The translations under genes and the position numbers were made by a program. A stretch of DNA of 64,000 bases from Harmothoe impar. Lineage: Eukaryota > Annelida > Polychaeta > Phyllodocida > Polynoidae. This document shows positions 1-11,038 of the stretch, in pieces. Each line of letters starts with the position of its first letter. The stretch's first letter is position 1. The stretch lies in NCBI GenBank assembly GCA_947462335.1, contig OX381707.1:66978816-67042815 (forward strand), in the 5' to 3' direction. The notes under the pieces are model-generated. The model ran no database searches, was not told the origin of the DNA, and saw nothing but the letters and a program-made list of their open reading frames with translations.

Positions 1-182
1 AAAGCTATAATTAAATTTTGCTACATTAAATGTGGTGTGTAGTACTTTATATCTCAATAAGTGTCCTGTTATGGTAGAGTAGGAGTTTATGTAAATCTTG
101 GTCTTAATCTTTCAACATTATATAGGAGTACTGGTACATGTATATTTTAAATATAACTATAGATATTATTTGCTGGACTGAC

Positions 183-2690
183 CGACACTGAGGGCTGGGT
201 AGAGGAAGCTAGCAGATCCTGCTAGAATCTGGAACTGTTCTCCCGATGTCTGGTACACCATATTAGCAATCTTAGAGATCTGTGGGGAAATCAAGAAAGA
301 ATTGTACGGGAATATGCTTATGGAATATCAGTTACCTTTAATGTAACATGTTCTTTTGATAATTTTCTATTTCACATACATGTACTTTTAAACAATAAAA
401 AAAGATTTTTTTAATTACGTCTAACTTCTAAGTGGAGGTATAATTAGGCTCCCGGGGTCAAATATGTTCGGTATATTGTAGTTCTATAACTATAGCTGTA
501 CCATTGCAATAACATCCATTTGGTTGAAAAACCCACAACACTCACATCACCACCGCTATCCTTGAGCCCAATGATGTTGGGATGAGGCGCAAGATCCGTC
601 ACAACCTTGGGGTCGAGGTCGATAGCAGTGTTACCAGGGACGCTGTAGAGAATCACTGGTACAGGGCTTGTATCCGCCACCTGATGGAATTGAATATAAT
701 CAAAATGGTAAACTTGAATTGAAAATGGAATGACGACTGGCAAGAAATTGTTGTATCTGCACAATCCAAATACACATTTTAATACATTCAGTGATGGGTA
801 TGTAAGTTACATTAACTGTCTTTCATGATTAAGTTGTATATTCATTCATGTTCATCTTTGTTTTAACCTTTTAGTGCTTTTAATGATTTTATTGCCAAGA
901 TGCATTAATGCAGCCCTGGCTGCTCTGAAGCAGCATGCCGACCCTACCCTGACGGGTTACTTGCTAGGACATGCATCATGACGACGATGGGCCTAATGCA
1001 TTAAATGCACTATGCGGACCTTAAAGGGCTAGCCTCAAGAATGGAAGAAAGTACCTTGAGGAAATGATTATGAAGAGCGGAGTTGGTCATGCGTCCCTTG
1101 TAGAAGCACGGGGTGTACACCAGCACTGCGTCCGCACCAGCATCCGCCATCTTCATTGTCATATCTATCGTGTCACGAGTCGCTGAAACAACAAACGATT
1201 GATGGATACATCAGCCTTTTTTCGGCATTCAGCTGGAAATACATCACCTTTTGTTCTTTGCAAGCTTTCTTGGCAAACTATCTGAGAGCTTGGTTTCGTT
1301 CTGAAATAGTTTGATTCATAGAGCTTTAATTCATATAAAACAGAATCAGGCTTTTAACAGTGTTTAATTAAGGTACCCGGTACTACCGGTACTTATACAA
1401 GTACGGTCATACCAGTGATGCTCATTTCTCTCACATGGAATCTAACTTTCCCTTCTAAGAGATTGGCTGAACCTTTAAATACCTTCACATCCTGAGCCTG
1501 CGATGATGAGTTTGTCACTCGGCACCATGTCCCGCACCCGCTTCACCATCTCCACCCGCTCCTGTGAGTTGAGGTAGGCGTACTCGCCATTGGAGCCCTG
1601 CACCACGTAACCTGCAACATGAGAGCAGGCACTCGGGGTGTTATGTGGAAATAGGCTACCTACTGCATGTGGAGATATACTGTGTCACTAACCCGTTTAA
1701 GGCCGCATAGTGCTTCAATGTGCTATGCAGTTTGTTGTTTTACTTTGATGGATGAATGCAGCCTTGGCAGTCTTCTCAGCAGGGCTGCATTCATGTATCA
1801 TGACGGTGCATTACTATGGGGTCAGTATGATACATTAATGCAGCATTGGTGAGTCACTCACTAGGGCCTAATCATGCATTCATCAAAGAGCTAACTGCTC
1901 AGGAAGCTGCTGTTTTCAGGGGGCATGGTAGGCTACGCAGTGTCAAAGTAGGAGGGGCGACTTCTGGCCGTTTGGGGAGGGGGTGGATATTATAGTACTC
2001 TCTTATTCTTAACACAGACAATCACGAAAAACATAATCAGTCACACTCACAGCAAGATAAGGTAGCTCTGTGGAGTGCCTATATAGATATGTGTTCGTGA
2101 TACCACTATACAGAGTGATAACAATGTCTAGGTGAGTTACCAATAATCCAGGGACCAGATCAGCTCTTCCCAATACTAGATATGCCAGGCCTGTAACCTG
2201 GATAACGTTAGGCCCATTAAATTATACATACATGTATTGGTGTTTCACATACCATACTCAGTTCTAGTCCACCCTCTAGTTTCCTCTCCGTGTTGTTAAA
2301 AATGTATTTAAAAACGGTGTGACAATTTTGCCCCCCGGCCCCGGTTTCCAAAACCATGGGTTGTGCCCCCCCCCCCCCCCCCCCCGTTTGAGCCGTTTCC
2401 CACTCCTAAAAATGACCACTCCTTATCAATAAGTTTTAGAGCCTACCTTTGAAGCCTACCTGCTGCCACAGGTCCATGTTGTGCTGCAACTGTTTCCAAT
2501 CTATGTTTTCTGCCTCGTCAAACGGGGTGACGATGGGAGGATAGATGCCGCTGATGTCCAGGTCCTTGCCGGTGGAGGAGGAGGCCAGGCCCCGGGCAGA
2601 AGTCTGCAACCATCTCCCTACTGCTACCGTCCCCCCACGTTTAGGCAGAGAGGACAGGCCTTGACAAACTGTCCTCAGCAAGGAGGCCAT
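183..2690 (-). CDS. HOGA1: 4-hydroxy-2-oxoglutarate aldolase, mitochondrial (partial, five exons)
   Basis: A DapA/NAL-family class I aldolase that would cleave 4-hydroxy-2-oxoglutarate to pyruvate and glyoxylate in mitochondrial hydroxyproline breakdown. I read exons at 2690-2447, 1611-1483, 1182-1055, 680-546 and 279-183, all with GT/AG borders and compatible phases. The last donor (GTCAGT) is the weakest, and the 3' exons lie left of the window. Residues 1-45 look like a mitochondrial targeting peptide (basic, [10 protein letters not shown]). The family's GSNGE substrate loop is at residues 87-91, YSVP with the catalytic Tyr near 179, and GLKDSGGD with the Schiff-base Lys near 207. About 244 of roughly 330 expected residues are present. 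The start is the first ATG of the frame, next to the targeting peptide. Introns 2 and 3 (in minus order) carry MITE copies. Identity is confident from extended agreement with vertebrate HOGA1 exon structure. Confidence 0.9.
863..1032. mobile_element. TTAA-type MITE, copy 1 (intronic)
   Basis: This degenerate copy begins TTAACCTTTTAGTGC and ends with CCTTAAAGGGCTAG. Inside are palindromic GCATTAATGCA-type words and ATGCATCATGACGACGA. It lies in a HOGA1 intron and matches the better copies at 43678, 49315 and 54575. Confidence 0.6.
1687..1895. mobile_element. TTAA-type MITE, copy 2 (intronic, degenerate)
   Basis: It starts CTAACCCGTTTAAGGCCGCA, then carries the family signature of alternating ATTAATGCAGC, TGCATTCAT and CATGATACATT words. 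The right end is worn. It lies in the HOGA1 intron between exons 1 and 2. Confidence 0.5.
2318..2435. repeat. C-tract repeat fragment ending AATGACCACTCCT
   Basis: A run of about 20 C is followed by GAGCCGTTTCCCACTCC and AATGACCACTCCTTA. The end resembles the terminus of the G/C-tract MITEs at 12736-13112 and 62086-62761, so this is probably a fragment of that group, adjoining HOGA1 exon 1. Confidence 0.35.
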
Positions 2691-3397
2691 CCTGATGTGT
2701 GTATTTTTGAGAAGCCTGAATATCTATGATGTATCAGGGCCGGGGGAGATCCAAGTTTTGGGAAGCTCACAGGGGAGTGAAACTTGAGCACGTTGACTGC
2801 TCCACCCCTTTTCGACCGGAAGTGAAACATAGGGCGCCACCGCGTGGGAAAATTCTCACTGCGCTATCTATCGAGGAGGTATGGAACTATTATGGGGCGC
2901 CAATGCTGTCATACACTCTTCTTCCCTTTTATTATCATGCTGCTTTTTTTTCTTCTTTAAAAAAAATGAAGCTCACTCGTTTTATCGTTTGATGTCAGGG
3001 CAAAGAAATCTCTGGAATCGGCCATCAATTTTACGTTTTCTATGACCCTTTTTTTCTTTGACACAAAAATAACACTTTTCTTTCCTTTTATAATATCATG
3101 CTGCTTTTTTTTCTTATTAATAAATGAACCTCATTCTTGTTATCATTGCCCTACAGACAAAAGAAATCACTGGAATCAGCCATCGTTTTTGCCTTTTGTA
3201 TGACACTAAAATAAGATGAATATCAAATACCGGTAGGCTACAGGCCGGGGCTAGGCCTACAGGCAAAGTGATAGGCACATTAGGGATAGGTAGACTCAGA
3301 GATGGGTACTAAGGCACAGAGAGTAGGCAAGAGTAGGAAGGAGAGGGGTTTAGGGGAGAGGAGTTTTGCATCCAAACTCTTCATATGTTAATTAAGT
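2691..3397. other. HOGA1 upstream region, no gene seen
   Basis: This should hold the HOGA1 promoter, since the minus-strand start codon is at 2690. I see no TATA box or convincing initiator. There are A- and T-rich runs near 2940-3120. The segment 3366-3390 is repeated at 18142-18166, which suggests an older dispersed repeat. Confidence 0.4.
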
Positions 3398-4188
3398 AGG
3401 GGAGACCGGGGCAAAACGGACCCCTTAAGGGAAGATGGCAAATAACTCAGAGGTAAAAGCCTGAATTGAAACATTTGTTTTTTCATAACAAAGCATAGAA
3501 GTAGCCTATGTCATCCATGAAAATAATTAATATTGTGCTAGTTCCATTAATAGCATAGTGGCATAGCATAACATATTCTGACCTACGTAGATCATGGGCC
3601 AAAAGTCCCGGGGCAAAAGGGTTTTTGGGGCGGGGCAAAAGGGACCCTGGAAATTTCTTAATTTTGAATTATTAACTTTTTTCATAATTTTCTTGCTCCC
3701 ATCTTTTAGCTATGTTATTACTCCGCTCTTTAGGTATTTATTTTTTGTCATGCAGGACCATTATCTATCTTATTTTGGTTTTAATTGATTTTTATGACCG
3801 TTGAATATCATGCATTTCAATAAAAATCCCCATGAATTCAGGAAAAATTCCTCAAAACCCCCAAAATACCCCCCAAAAATAAAAATTTGCTTAAAATATA
3901 ATTTTTTATTATATTTATTTTAGCCATAAAACATTATCATATACCTCTTTTTTAAATCTCAGAAGCTTATAAACTGATTTTTGCAAAATTAGATCAAGAT
4001 CTCTATTTTCAGTTTTTTCTTTATGGAATCCGGAATACCATAGGTAGAATCAAATTTTTTTTTTGAAACACATTATTTCTATTTATTATATGAGCTAATT
4101 TGACAAAAATTTGGAATAGATAGCTGAGAACTGAGATAGGGGTCGGGTCCGTTTTGCCCCGGGGGTCCGTTTTGCCCCGGTCTCCCCT
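3398..4188. mobile_element. Non-autonomous TIR transposon with GGGGAGACCGGGG ends
   Basis: The ends are inverted repeats of about 27 bp: AGGGGAGACCGGGGCAAAAC at 3398 and its reverse complement ending at 4188. A TA flanks each end, as in Tc1/mariner-type insertions. The right end holds a small tandem duplication of GTCCGTTTTGCCCC. The AT-rich interior has only short ORFs and no recognisable transposase. Confidence 0.75.
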
Positions 4189-4394
4189 AGGCCTATAGGT
4201 CGAGTTACATATACAGTTCTACTACGTCACACTGTGGGCAAACAAAGCCAACACGTGCTTATAGTCCAGTCAAATAACTGCCATATGGGGGTAAACCCAA
4301 AACAAATTGCAATAGTTTCGTACCATGGTTTTTCTGAATCCTTAGACATATATGTACATCATATCAAAACTCCTAAGAAAAAAAATGAGGGGAA

Positions 4395-5200
4395 GACATT
4401 TTTCTCAGGGGTCAAAGGTCAAGGTCATTCAAAAAACCTAATTTCCCCAAAAAACTCAATGAATTGTGTATAATTACTAGGAAAAAAGAGCTAGCTGTTT
4501 AATATTTTGTGGGTATGTACACCTAAAACTGTTCTAACAATTCTGCTTGTAGGATGACCTTGGGCCAAGGTCAAGGTCATATTTTTCAAGGTCAAATATC
4601 AAAATATTGGCCAAATTAGAGTTCTACCTGATTTAGTTTGTCCATATTCATTAAATATACACCCTATACAAAATCTGGCTTATTTCCTAGAAGGACCCAT
4701 ACACTAGTCCCAGATTTGACCCTTTAGGCAGGAGTGTGGTGGCCATGTTTGTTTAATCTGAGGTCAAAGGTCAAGGTCAGATGAAGACCCAGCTACAATA
4801 AAATCTTGATGAATTGGGTATACTTATGAGGGAAGCTGAGCTGGCTGTCTAATATTTTGTGGGTATGTTCAACTAAAATAAGTCTACAGTTGCTATTATA
4901 TAATGACCTTGGGCCAAGGTCAAGGTCATCTTTTTCAAGGTCAAATATCAAAATATTGGCCAAATTAGAGTTCTACTGTGGATATAGTTTGTCCGTATTC
5001 ATTAAATGTACCGGTACATCCTAAAAGAAACATGGCTGGTTCCCTAGGAGGACCCATAGACTAACTCCAAATTTGAACCTTTATGCAGGAATATGGTGGC
5101 CCTGTTTATTTAATCTTGGGTTAAATGTCAAGGTCAGATGTAGACCCAATTACAATAAATGTATTGGGCATATTCAAGTAAAAGAATGAGGTAAAAAAAA
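4395..5200. repeat. 349-bp tandem repeat rich in AGGTCA half-sites
   Basis: About 2.3 copies with a period of 349 bp; for example TGACCTTGGGCCAAGGTCAA begins at 4555 and again at 4904. Each unit also carries a DR1-like GGTCAAAGGTCA (4409-4421, 4761-4773) followed by TCAAGGTCA (4419-4427, 4771-4779). These are the classical half-sites of RXR/HNF4 and ERR/FTZ-F1 nuclear receptors. The third copy is worn. Confidence 0.8.
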
Positions 5201-5229
5201 TCAAAATATGTATCAAATCTAGAATTCTA

Positions 5230-5880
5230 CCTGTATGGCCATGTATCCCCACAAATATATCACCCTTCCTGTCTATCCCCTCATCACCATCTTCCACCTG
5301 TCATTCTCCCCCTGCCATTCCCCCTGCCCCTTTTCCTGCCTATCCCCTCCTTATTTGCCAACTTACCTATCTCTTTCCTCCCCAAATGTAAGTCCAGCAA
5401 AGGAATGAAATTTGTTTGATTGCCTTTTTTTGGTCAAAGCATTTAATTATAGTATCTACATCATGTTTGCAGGTATGAGTACACATGACCTGATTGTTTT
5501 AAACTATAGAGATACTTTGAAAATCCTGTAGTTTATGTTTAGATTGCAATTATAATAGTCACATTGCCCTGCCTTTCTCTTCCCAAACTCACCTAACCAT
5601 CCCTGCACCTGTCTCTTCAACTGCCTCTCTGTTCCCACTACCTGTCTATCTCCGCTTGTATATCCCCTTACCTATCCCTTCAGCTGTTTATCACCTACCA
5701 TCTGCTCCCTGACTCTTACCTATTCCTTCTTTTGTAATCCTATCACTTCCCTACCTACCATCTGCATTTCTGCCTTTCCCTGCATATCACCAACCTATCC
5801 CCTTCACCTGTACTGCCTATCCCTCCTCTTGACCTGCTTATATACTCTTACCTGTCTCTCACCCCGCCTCCTCATCCCAG
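5230..5880. repeat. Pyrimidine-rich degenerate minisatellite
   Basis: Loose repeats of words like CTACCTGTCTATCCC on the plus strand, interrupted at about 5390-5560 by ordinary AT-rich sequence. It lies inside the 4198-6161 TIR element. No gene is seen. Confidence 0.5.
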
Positions 5881-6288
5881 TAGGTAATCTGACCATGATA
5901 GCTACTCGCAAGTTGCATTACATTACAATCTATTTTTAATCGTCCCTGGGTTATAGTAATAGAGAGTTTTCACTCTACAATATACTATATTAAATGTATT
6001 TATTCATGTGCATCTCATGATACATGTATGGCTATATATATTTATATATAACTGGTTGATTTAGAGCTACCCTACCTAGTGGTCACAGTCCAGTGGTCTG
6101 TTTGCCCACTGCACCTCACATATAAATAGAAAAATCAAGTATATGACATTGTAACTCGACCTACCGGTATACATGATGTTGATGTCAAATCTATCACATC
6201 ATTTTAGCATGCACCGGCATGATGAATTTGAGAGTGCATATCCCACCCGCGCCCCCACGAGTGAAATACGGCAGAGACAGTATCAGTA

Positions 6289-6483
6289 GGTGAGTTCGGG
6301 GTGGGCCAAAATAATTACTTTGGTGATTACGAGGACCAGCGTACCCGTACCTTCCGGTAGACTTCTGCAAAGACCCAGCTTCAGCTGCTGAAGCTGGTGC
6401 TGTGTGAGTGTTGACCGGAAGGTACAGGCACGCTGGTGCTGGTAATCACCAAAGTAATTATTTTGGCCCTCCCCGAACTCACC
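6289..6483. mobile_element. Foldback MITE, GGTGAGTTCGG ends, copy A
   Basis: The 195-bp segment is a long imperfect palindrome that starts GGTGAGTTCGGGGTGGGCCA and ends with the matching reverse complement, flanked by TA on both sides. The arms pair almost to the centre (near 6385). The terminal 11 bp are the same as in the foldback at 61267-61442, while the stem sequence differs. Confidence 0.8.
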
Positions 6484-6830
6484 TAATGGGCATTGGCTTT
6501 TGTCTATCTATGCACTTTCATAGGGGGGGGGGGCACTTTATAGCGAGTGAGGTATCTTACTCTATAGGGGTCAGGCTGGTCGTCCTGTGGGCGGCTCCAT
6601 CACTTAAGCTTGTACCGGCGAGACAAGCACTGATACAGCCATCACAATAGCAAAGACGTCTGTACGATAGTGTATTACTTTTTTCTGTGACAATAGGTAC
6701 AGGCTATTACATGATGCACCCTAAACATTCCGCAGTGAAGGCCAGGGAATTATCTCATTGGTTGATAATGCATCCAGCTAGACGCCTATATTCTTGGTGC
6801 ATGCTACACCCTCGACGTTTTAGGTGCTGC

Positions 6831-6834
6831 AAAA
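6831..6834 (-). terminator. RNA polymerase III terminator of tRNA-Ser
   Basis: AAAA on the plus strand is TTTT on the tRNA strand, starting six bases past the tRNA 3' end. This is the usual Pol III stop signal. Confidence 0.7.
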
Positions 6835-6839
6835 TCGTC

Positions 6840-6921
6840 CGCAGTCGGCAGGGTTCGAACCTACGCGGGCAGTGCCCATTGGATTTCAAGTCCAACGCCT
6901 TAACCACTCGGCCACGACTGC
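6840..6921 (-). tRNA. tRNA-Ser(UGA)
   Basis: This folds as a class II tRNA of 82 nt. The acceptor stem GCAGTCG pairs perfectly with CGACTGC, box A reads TGGCCGAGTGG, the anticodon loop CTTGAAA holds TGA, a long variable arm (GGGCACTGCCCGC) is present, and box B is GGTTCGAACCC. The discriminator base is G, as in serine tRNAs. There is no intron, and a TTTT terminator follows. All signals are intact, so it is probably a working gene rather than a tRNA-derived repeat. Confidence 0.95.
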
Positions 6922-7171
6922 TTCTAAAAATGGTGCGCCAGGTGTTCTGTTTGGTCTCTCAAATGACTATTATTTATTGAATTTTTATTTTTTTAGCAGT
7001 AGGCCTATGAGACCTCAGTCTACTCCTATACAACATTTTAATTAAAAAGTATGAAACTTTTCAGATCAGGGCCTTAGCCTACATGAATAGGGGTGCTAGG
7101 CCGATGTCTTAGTTTTGTAGTTGGTCTAGACTACTAGTGTGACTTCATGAGAACAAAAACCAGACAAGGTA
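6922..7171. other. Spacer, nothing recognised
   Basis: Ordinary AT-rich sequence between the tRNA gene and the next LTR element. I see no gene or clear repeat. Confidence 0.4.
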
Positions 7172-8018
7172 CAATTTGTTCACGTCAATGGTGAGCTTGG
7201 ATCTAGACTGAGATTTACACAGAGAAAATATCAGATTCCATCTTGTCTGTAGAAAGGACGCCTCAGAAGTGACGTCATATTTTGATAACGGAAGTGAGAT
7301 GAACGCTGGTTATCCGGCGCCATTTTCGCGCGTCGTCAAATACTCAACACTCCTCCTCGACAAGTGAAAATATAATGTGTTAACACTACACAATAAACTT
7401 AGAATATGTATATGAATATATGTCACTGTAAATAAACTCCTCCTCAAAACATAGTTTCAGTGTTTCTTTAGAACACTCCTCCTGGATATTGAATCAGTGT
7501 CTTTGCTTTCTTAGATTAATGTTTAGTGTCACTCAAATATATGTCCTTGACTTTGTCAAATGTTCTCCAGTAAACTGGTTAAGTAGTTTAGTTTCTTTCA
7601 TAATGGAAACACCAATAAGTTGGATAAAAGACAAATACATCCATATTTGTTGAAAACTAAAAAGACTTTTAGAGATAAAGTCCTTGACTTGACTTCATAG
7701 TCAAACTAGTAAATAAACTGTCCACAGTTTCTTTGTTTCCATTTCTTCAGTTCTTTCAAAATATGAATATACAATAGCATACACACCAGCTATTACAGTA
7801 TAATATACCACAAATTAAACTAACCTTGGGAAGAGAGGTTTCCAGCACATCATTCCCTTGTGAGGTTTTTATCCCTCACGTGAGGCTTTACCCCTCACTT
7901 CCCTAACACTGAAAAGATAACCCCATAAAGCACTCAGCCCTATGGGCATCCACATAATGTGGGCTTCATCCTGCATCCACACGTAGTGGGCTTCATCATC
8001 CATGCATTGACACTCCCT

Positions 8019-8146
8019 ACAGTTCACTATAAATATAGCTGTAGCACACCCACAGTTCACTATAAATACAGCTGTAGCACACCTACAGTTCACTATAAAT
8101 ACAGCTGTAGGACACCCACAGTTTACTATAAATACAGCTGTAGGGC
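8019..8146. repeat. 33-bp tandem repeat with TATAAAT core
   Basis: Four units start at 8019, 8052, 8085 and 8118, each carrying ACAGTTCACTATAAATA and AGCTGTAG. It lies inside the 7177-9852 LTR element. The period is exactly 33 bp. Confidence 0.85.
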
Positions 8147-8159
8147 AGTCTCCTCCATG

Positions 8160-8385
8160 TTTCACAAACTTCAAGAAAAGGCAGAACACTTCTCCTCTTG
8201 ACTTTCGTCCACCTTTCACAAACTTCAAGAAAAGGCAGAACACTTCTCTTCTTGACTTTCTTCACAAGCTACGTTTCACAAGCTTCAAGGAAAAGCAAAC
8301 TCTTCTCTCCATGACTTGCTTCACGAGCCCCAGTTCCACAAACTTCAAGAAAAGGCAGAACACTTCTCTTCTTGACTTTGTTTCA
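8160..8385. repeat. 54-60-bp tandem repeat
   Basis: Four copies of a unit containing CACAAACTTCAAGAAAAGGC and CTTCTTGACTTT, with the same word at 8169, 8223, 8283 and 8343. The third copy has diverged most. Confidence 0.85.
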
Positions 8386-8617
8386 CTAGCCTATAGTACA
8401 CTCAGACACATCCTCAAGTCGATCTCAATGTTCACAGAACAATACATACACATAATACACAAATGATACACACTGTCACATCTTACTCCTGTCCAGCCTC
8501 AACTAACACAACATTATCTCCAGGTGTCTCTCGACGGTACCACTACCAATCCACTTGTAGATCCACACACTGTTCTCCTGTTACCACACATAAACACAGC
8601 ATCAACACACACTTCCC

Positions 8618-8735
8618 TGACATGTCTCCTGTGTCTCTGACATGCCTCCAATGTCTCTGACACGCCCCCAGTGCCTCTGACACGTCTACAGTGCCTCTGA
8701 CACGTCTACAGTGCCTCTGACACGTCTTCTACAAC
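8618..8735. repeat. 20-bp tandem repeat (CTGACACGTCTACAGTGCCT)
   Basis: About six units with a 20-bp period (CTGA at 8637, 8657, 8677, 8697, 8717). It lies in the same LTR element. Two TGACGTCA words follow further on, near 8884-8912. Confidence 0.75.
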
Positions 8736-10048
8736 TTCTAACACATCGTCACTGCTCACTTCCAAAGTCTACACACATCAACAGTGATCATAACAAATAC
8801 ACACACAATAATAAACACTCACGCCATCACTTCACACATCATCTGTGTCTCTCACACGTCACCTGCACTAGGCTGCAGTCTCCTGACGTCACTTGTAGTC
8901 TCCTGACGTCACCTGCAGTCTCCTGCAGTTACACACACCCCAAGTCCATATCCCTGATTACACATAGACATCCCTGATGACACATTCTAGTGTCTTCAAT
9001 ACACAACAGCACATCGTACATGGCCTCCTGACCGCTGTTGCTGACCTCCCACGTCAGCTGTTTTCTGATACTGCTGACACAGCGCTTTCTACATCGTTCT
9101 CACGTGGATCTCCCCAAAACAGCACAAACAGAAATACACTCCCGTCGTCACTGCACACATATCTCATGTCTCCTCATGTGCGTCTTCAAAACGTATACCA
9201 ATGTTCAAACTGATCCAGACACACACCACACATCGAATCCATGTGTACCCAACATCAACTCCTCCAGTTTGAATACCTTGCTGCCGTCCACGGCCCTGCC
9301 TTCTTTCACTTTCCAAAGTCTCAATTTCCATCCACATTTCTCTAGCACACGTACATCTCACGGCCTAATGATGATAGGCAGCGTTGTCACTGTAGTTGGT
9401 CGGAGAGAAACGGAGCACGGAGACAGAACATGTCCGGTCTAATTGATGACGACAATCTGGCGATATTTACCCACGCTGAAATGTCACTCGTGGCCCGGCT
9501 CCTGCTCCTGCCTACCTCCGGTCTCAAGCTGCAGAGGAGAGTCGCTCCCAGCGGGTCCCTCGTGCGTCTCGATTCGCCGACCTTCAAGTCTCTCAATCTC
9601 TTACTTCCAAGCCCGGTCCCTGCACTCTAATACTTCAAACCTTCAACCGTGATCTTAGCGTAGTCTGGGCTTCCATAACCTGTTCACGTCAATGGTGAGC
9701 TTGGATCTAGACTGAGATTTACACAGAGAAAATATCAGATTCCATCTTGTCTGTAGAAAGGACGCCTCAGAAGTGACGTCATATTTGAAAACGGAAGTGA
9801 GATGAACGCTGGTTATCCGGCGCCATTTTCGCACGTCGTCAAATACTCAACACAATTAAGCTTTGATATACGGCGACTTTATTAAAGAAAACGTTCAGTA
9901 TTATTTTACTGCAGTAACCATCAGTTATGACAGTGATCAGAACCCGATCTTATAGAATAAGAAAGTAGGCAACAACTACAGCGTAGAGTAAACCCGGAGT
10001 GCAGGGTGGTGTTGCCTCAGCAGTCCCAAACCTGACTGACTTCCAGTG

Positions 10049-10931
10049 CAGGGCTGGGCAGCTGTCGCAATGTCGCAAAAAATGTGCGACAAGGGCAGTG
10101 AAAAATGCGACAGCGACATAAGGAATATTCTGGGCTTTCCAAAACTGAAAGATTTTTGCAAATATTCCAATTAGAACCAAAGTTAGGACAACTTCAATAA
10201 CATGCCTTTCACAGTGTTCTATAGCAATATACTGCACGGAACACCACTTAAACAAAAAAAATCTAAATTCTTGGAGCAATATACCACCAAATACCAATAA
10301 AATATCAATTCTAAAGGTAACATTTTAAAAGCTTCCTGATACAGCATACTCCCAGGAGTCCTCAATCTAAAGGGTGGAATTTGTAAATTTCCAAGAGCCC
10401 CCAAATCTAGAGGATACACTGAGCTAGTAAACCAAAATACCCCCCAAACACTCAGAATGCACCAATTTACAAGTAATTTTTCTAAAATGAATTTCCAGAA
10501 GCAATATATAGGGGGGGGGGGTCATCCTCCTATACTCCAAGGTAATATCTTCCTAATTAAATCCTATCGTTTTTGGGTAGTCCTAGAAGAAGGGAGAAGA
10601 AGCCTATTGTCGTAGGCAGTTGTGTTCCGGTAACATGCCCAAAAAATAAATAGGGTCGGTAGGTCGGATTTTTTTTTGTTTTTTTTTTACTTTTCTTCAG
10701 TAACAAAAAGTGAATTTTATTAGTAAAATCGCCAAAAATGTCCCAAATATTTCTAAAAATAAAAAAAATATCGAAAAAAAATTAGGGCCGGCCCCAAAAA
10801 TTGGAGGGTCGGTCGGGATACCGGAACATAACCTTTTTTATTTTAGGGCTAATGTAGCCCTGCTCTCATGATAAACTTTGCTCCAATGACTTCTAGGTTT
10901 GCTCCAGTATATCACAACATGCCCAGCCCTG
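10049..10931. mobile_element. hAT-like non-autonomous element (CAGGGCTGGGCA ends)
   Basis: CAGGGCTGGGCA at 10049 is repeated inverted and ends at 10931. The flanks TTCCAGTG (10041-10048) and TTCCAATG (10935-10942) look like a worn 8-bp duplication, offset by three bases on the right. The left subterminal part is rich in TGTCGCAA and GCGACA words. No transposase ORF is visible. Confidence 0.65.
10618..10833. mobile_element. Short MITE nested in the hAT-like element
   Basis: GTTGTGTTCCGGTAAC at 10618 faces GATACCGGAACATAAC ending at 10833. Just inside the ends, GGGTCGGTAGGTCGG and GGGTCGGTCGGG are direct rather than inverted. The element is short and A-rich. Confidence 0.45.
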
Positions 10932-11038
10932 AACTTCCAATGGGAAGCAGTCCACCTTATATACAGGGCTGTGGCAGTCACATGACAGTACCATCAGCGC
11001 CACCAAGTGTTATAGTTATGTAATACGTTATAAAACCC

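Larger units (their letters stand above)
4198..6161. mobile_element. 2-kb TIR element flanked by TA
   Basis: GGTCGAGTTACA at 4198 is repeated inverted as TGTAACTCGACC ending at 6161, with a TA on each outer side. A second inverted block (GTGGGCAAACA near 4231 and TGTTTGCCCAC near 6099) extends the termini. The interior is filled by a 349-bp tandem repeat and pyrimidine-rich DNA, with no transposase ORF. It abuts the 3398-4188 element, and both sit within an older repeat also seen near 18142-18226. Confidence 0.65.
7177..9852 (-). mobile_element. Non-coding LTR retrotransposon, copia-like primer site
   Basis: Two direct repeats, 7177-7349 (173 bp) and 9681-9852 (172 bp), begin TG and end CA, and the 5-bp duplication CAATT flanks the whole (7172-7176 and 9853-9857). 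Read on the minus strand, the LTR at 9681 is followed by GGTTATGGAAGCCCAGAC, which resembles the half-tRNA-iMet primer site of Ty1/copia elements. A purine run GAGGAGGAG precedes the other LTR, which fits minus orientation. The 2.3-kb interior has only short ORFs and several minisatellites, so this is a non-autonomous element of the TRIM/LARD kind. The LTRs differ by a few bases. Confidence 0.85.
9858..11038 (-). mobile_element. LTR-like remnant split by a hAT-like insertion
   Basis: On the minus strand there is a TATATAAGG box near 10960 and an AATAAAG signal near 9884, with hAT-like DNA between them. This looks like an old LTR that was interrupted. Its outer ends and target-site duplications were not found, so the call is tentative. 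Confidence 0.35.

Noticed and set aside
6408..6650. 80-codon ORF at 6408
   Set aside because: It crosses the border of the foldback MITE and has no conserved features.
8019..8146. Possible CRISPR array
   Set aside because: Units are contiguous with no unique spacers, and the setting is an animal LTR element. It is a plain tandem repeat.
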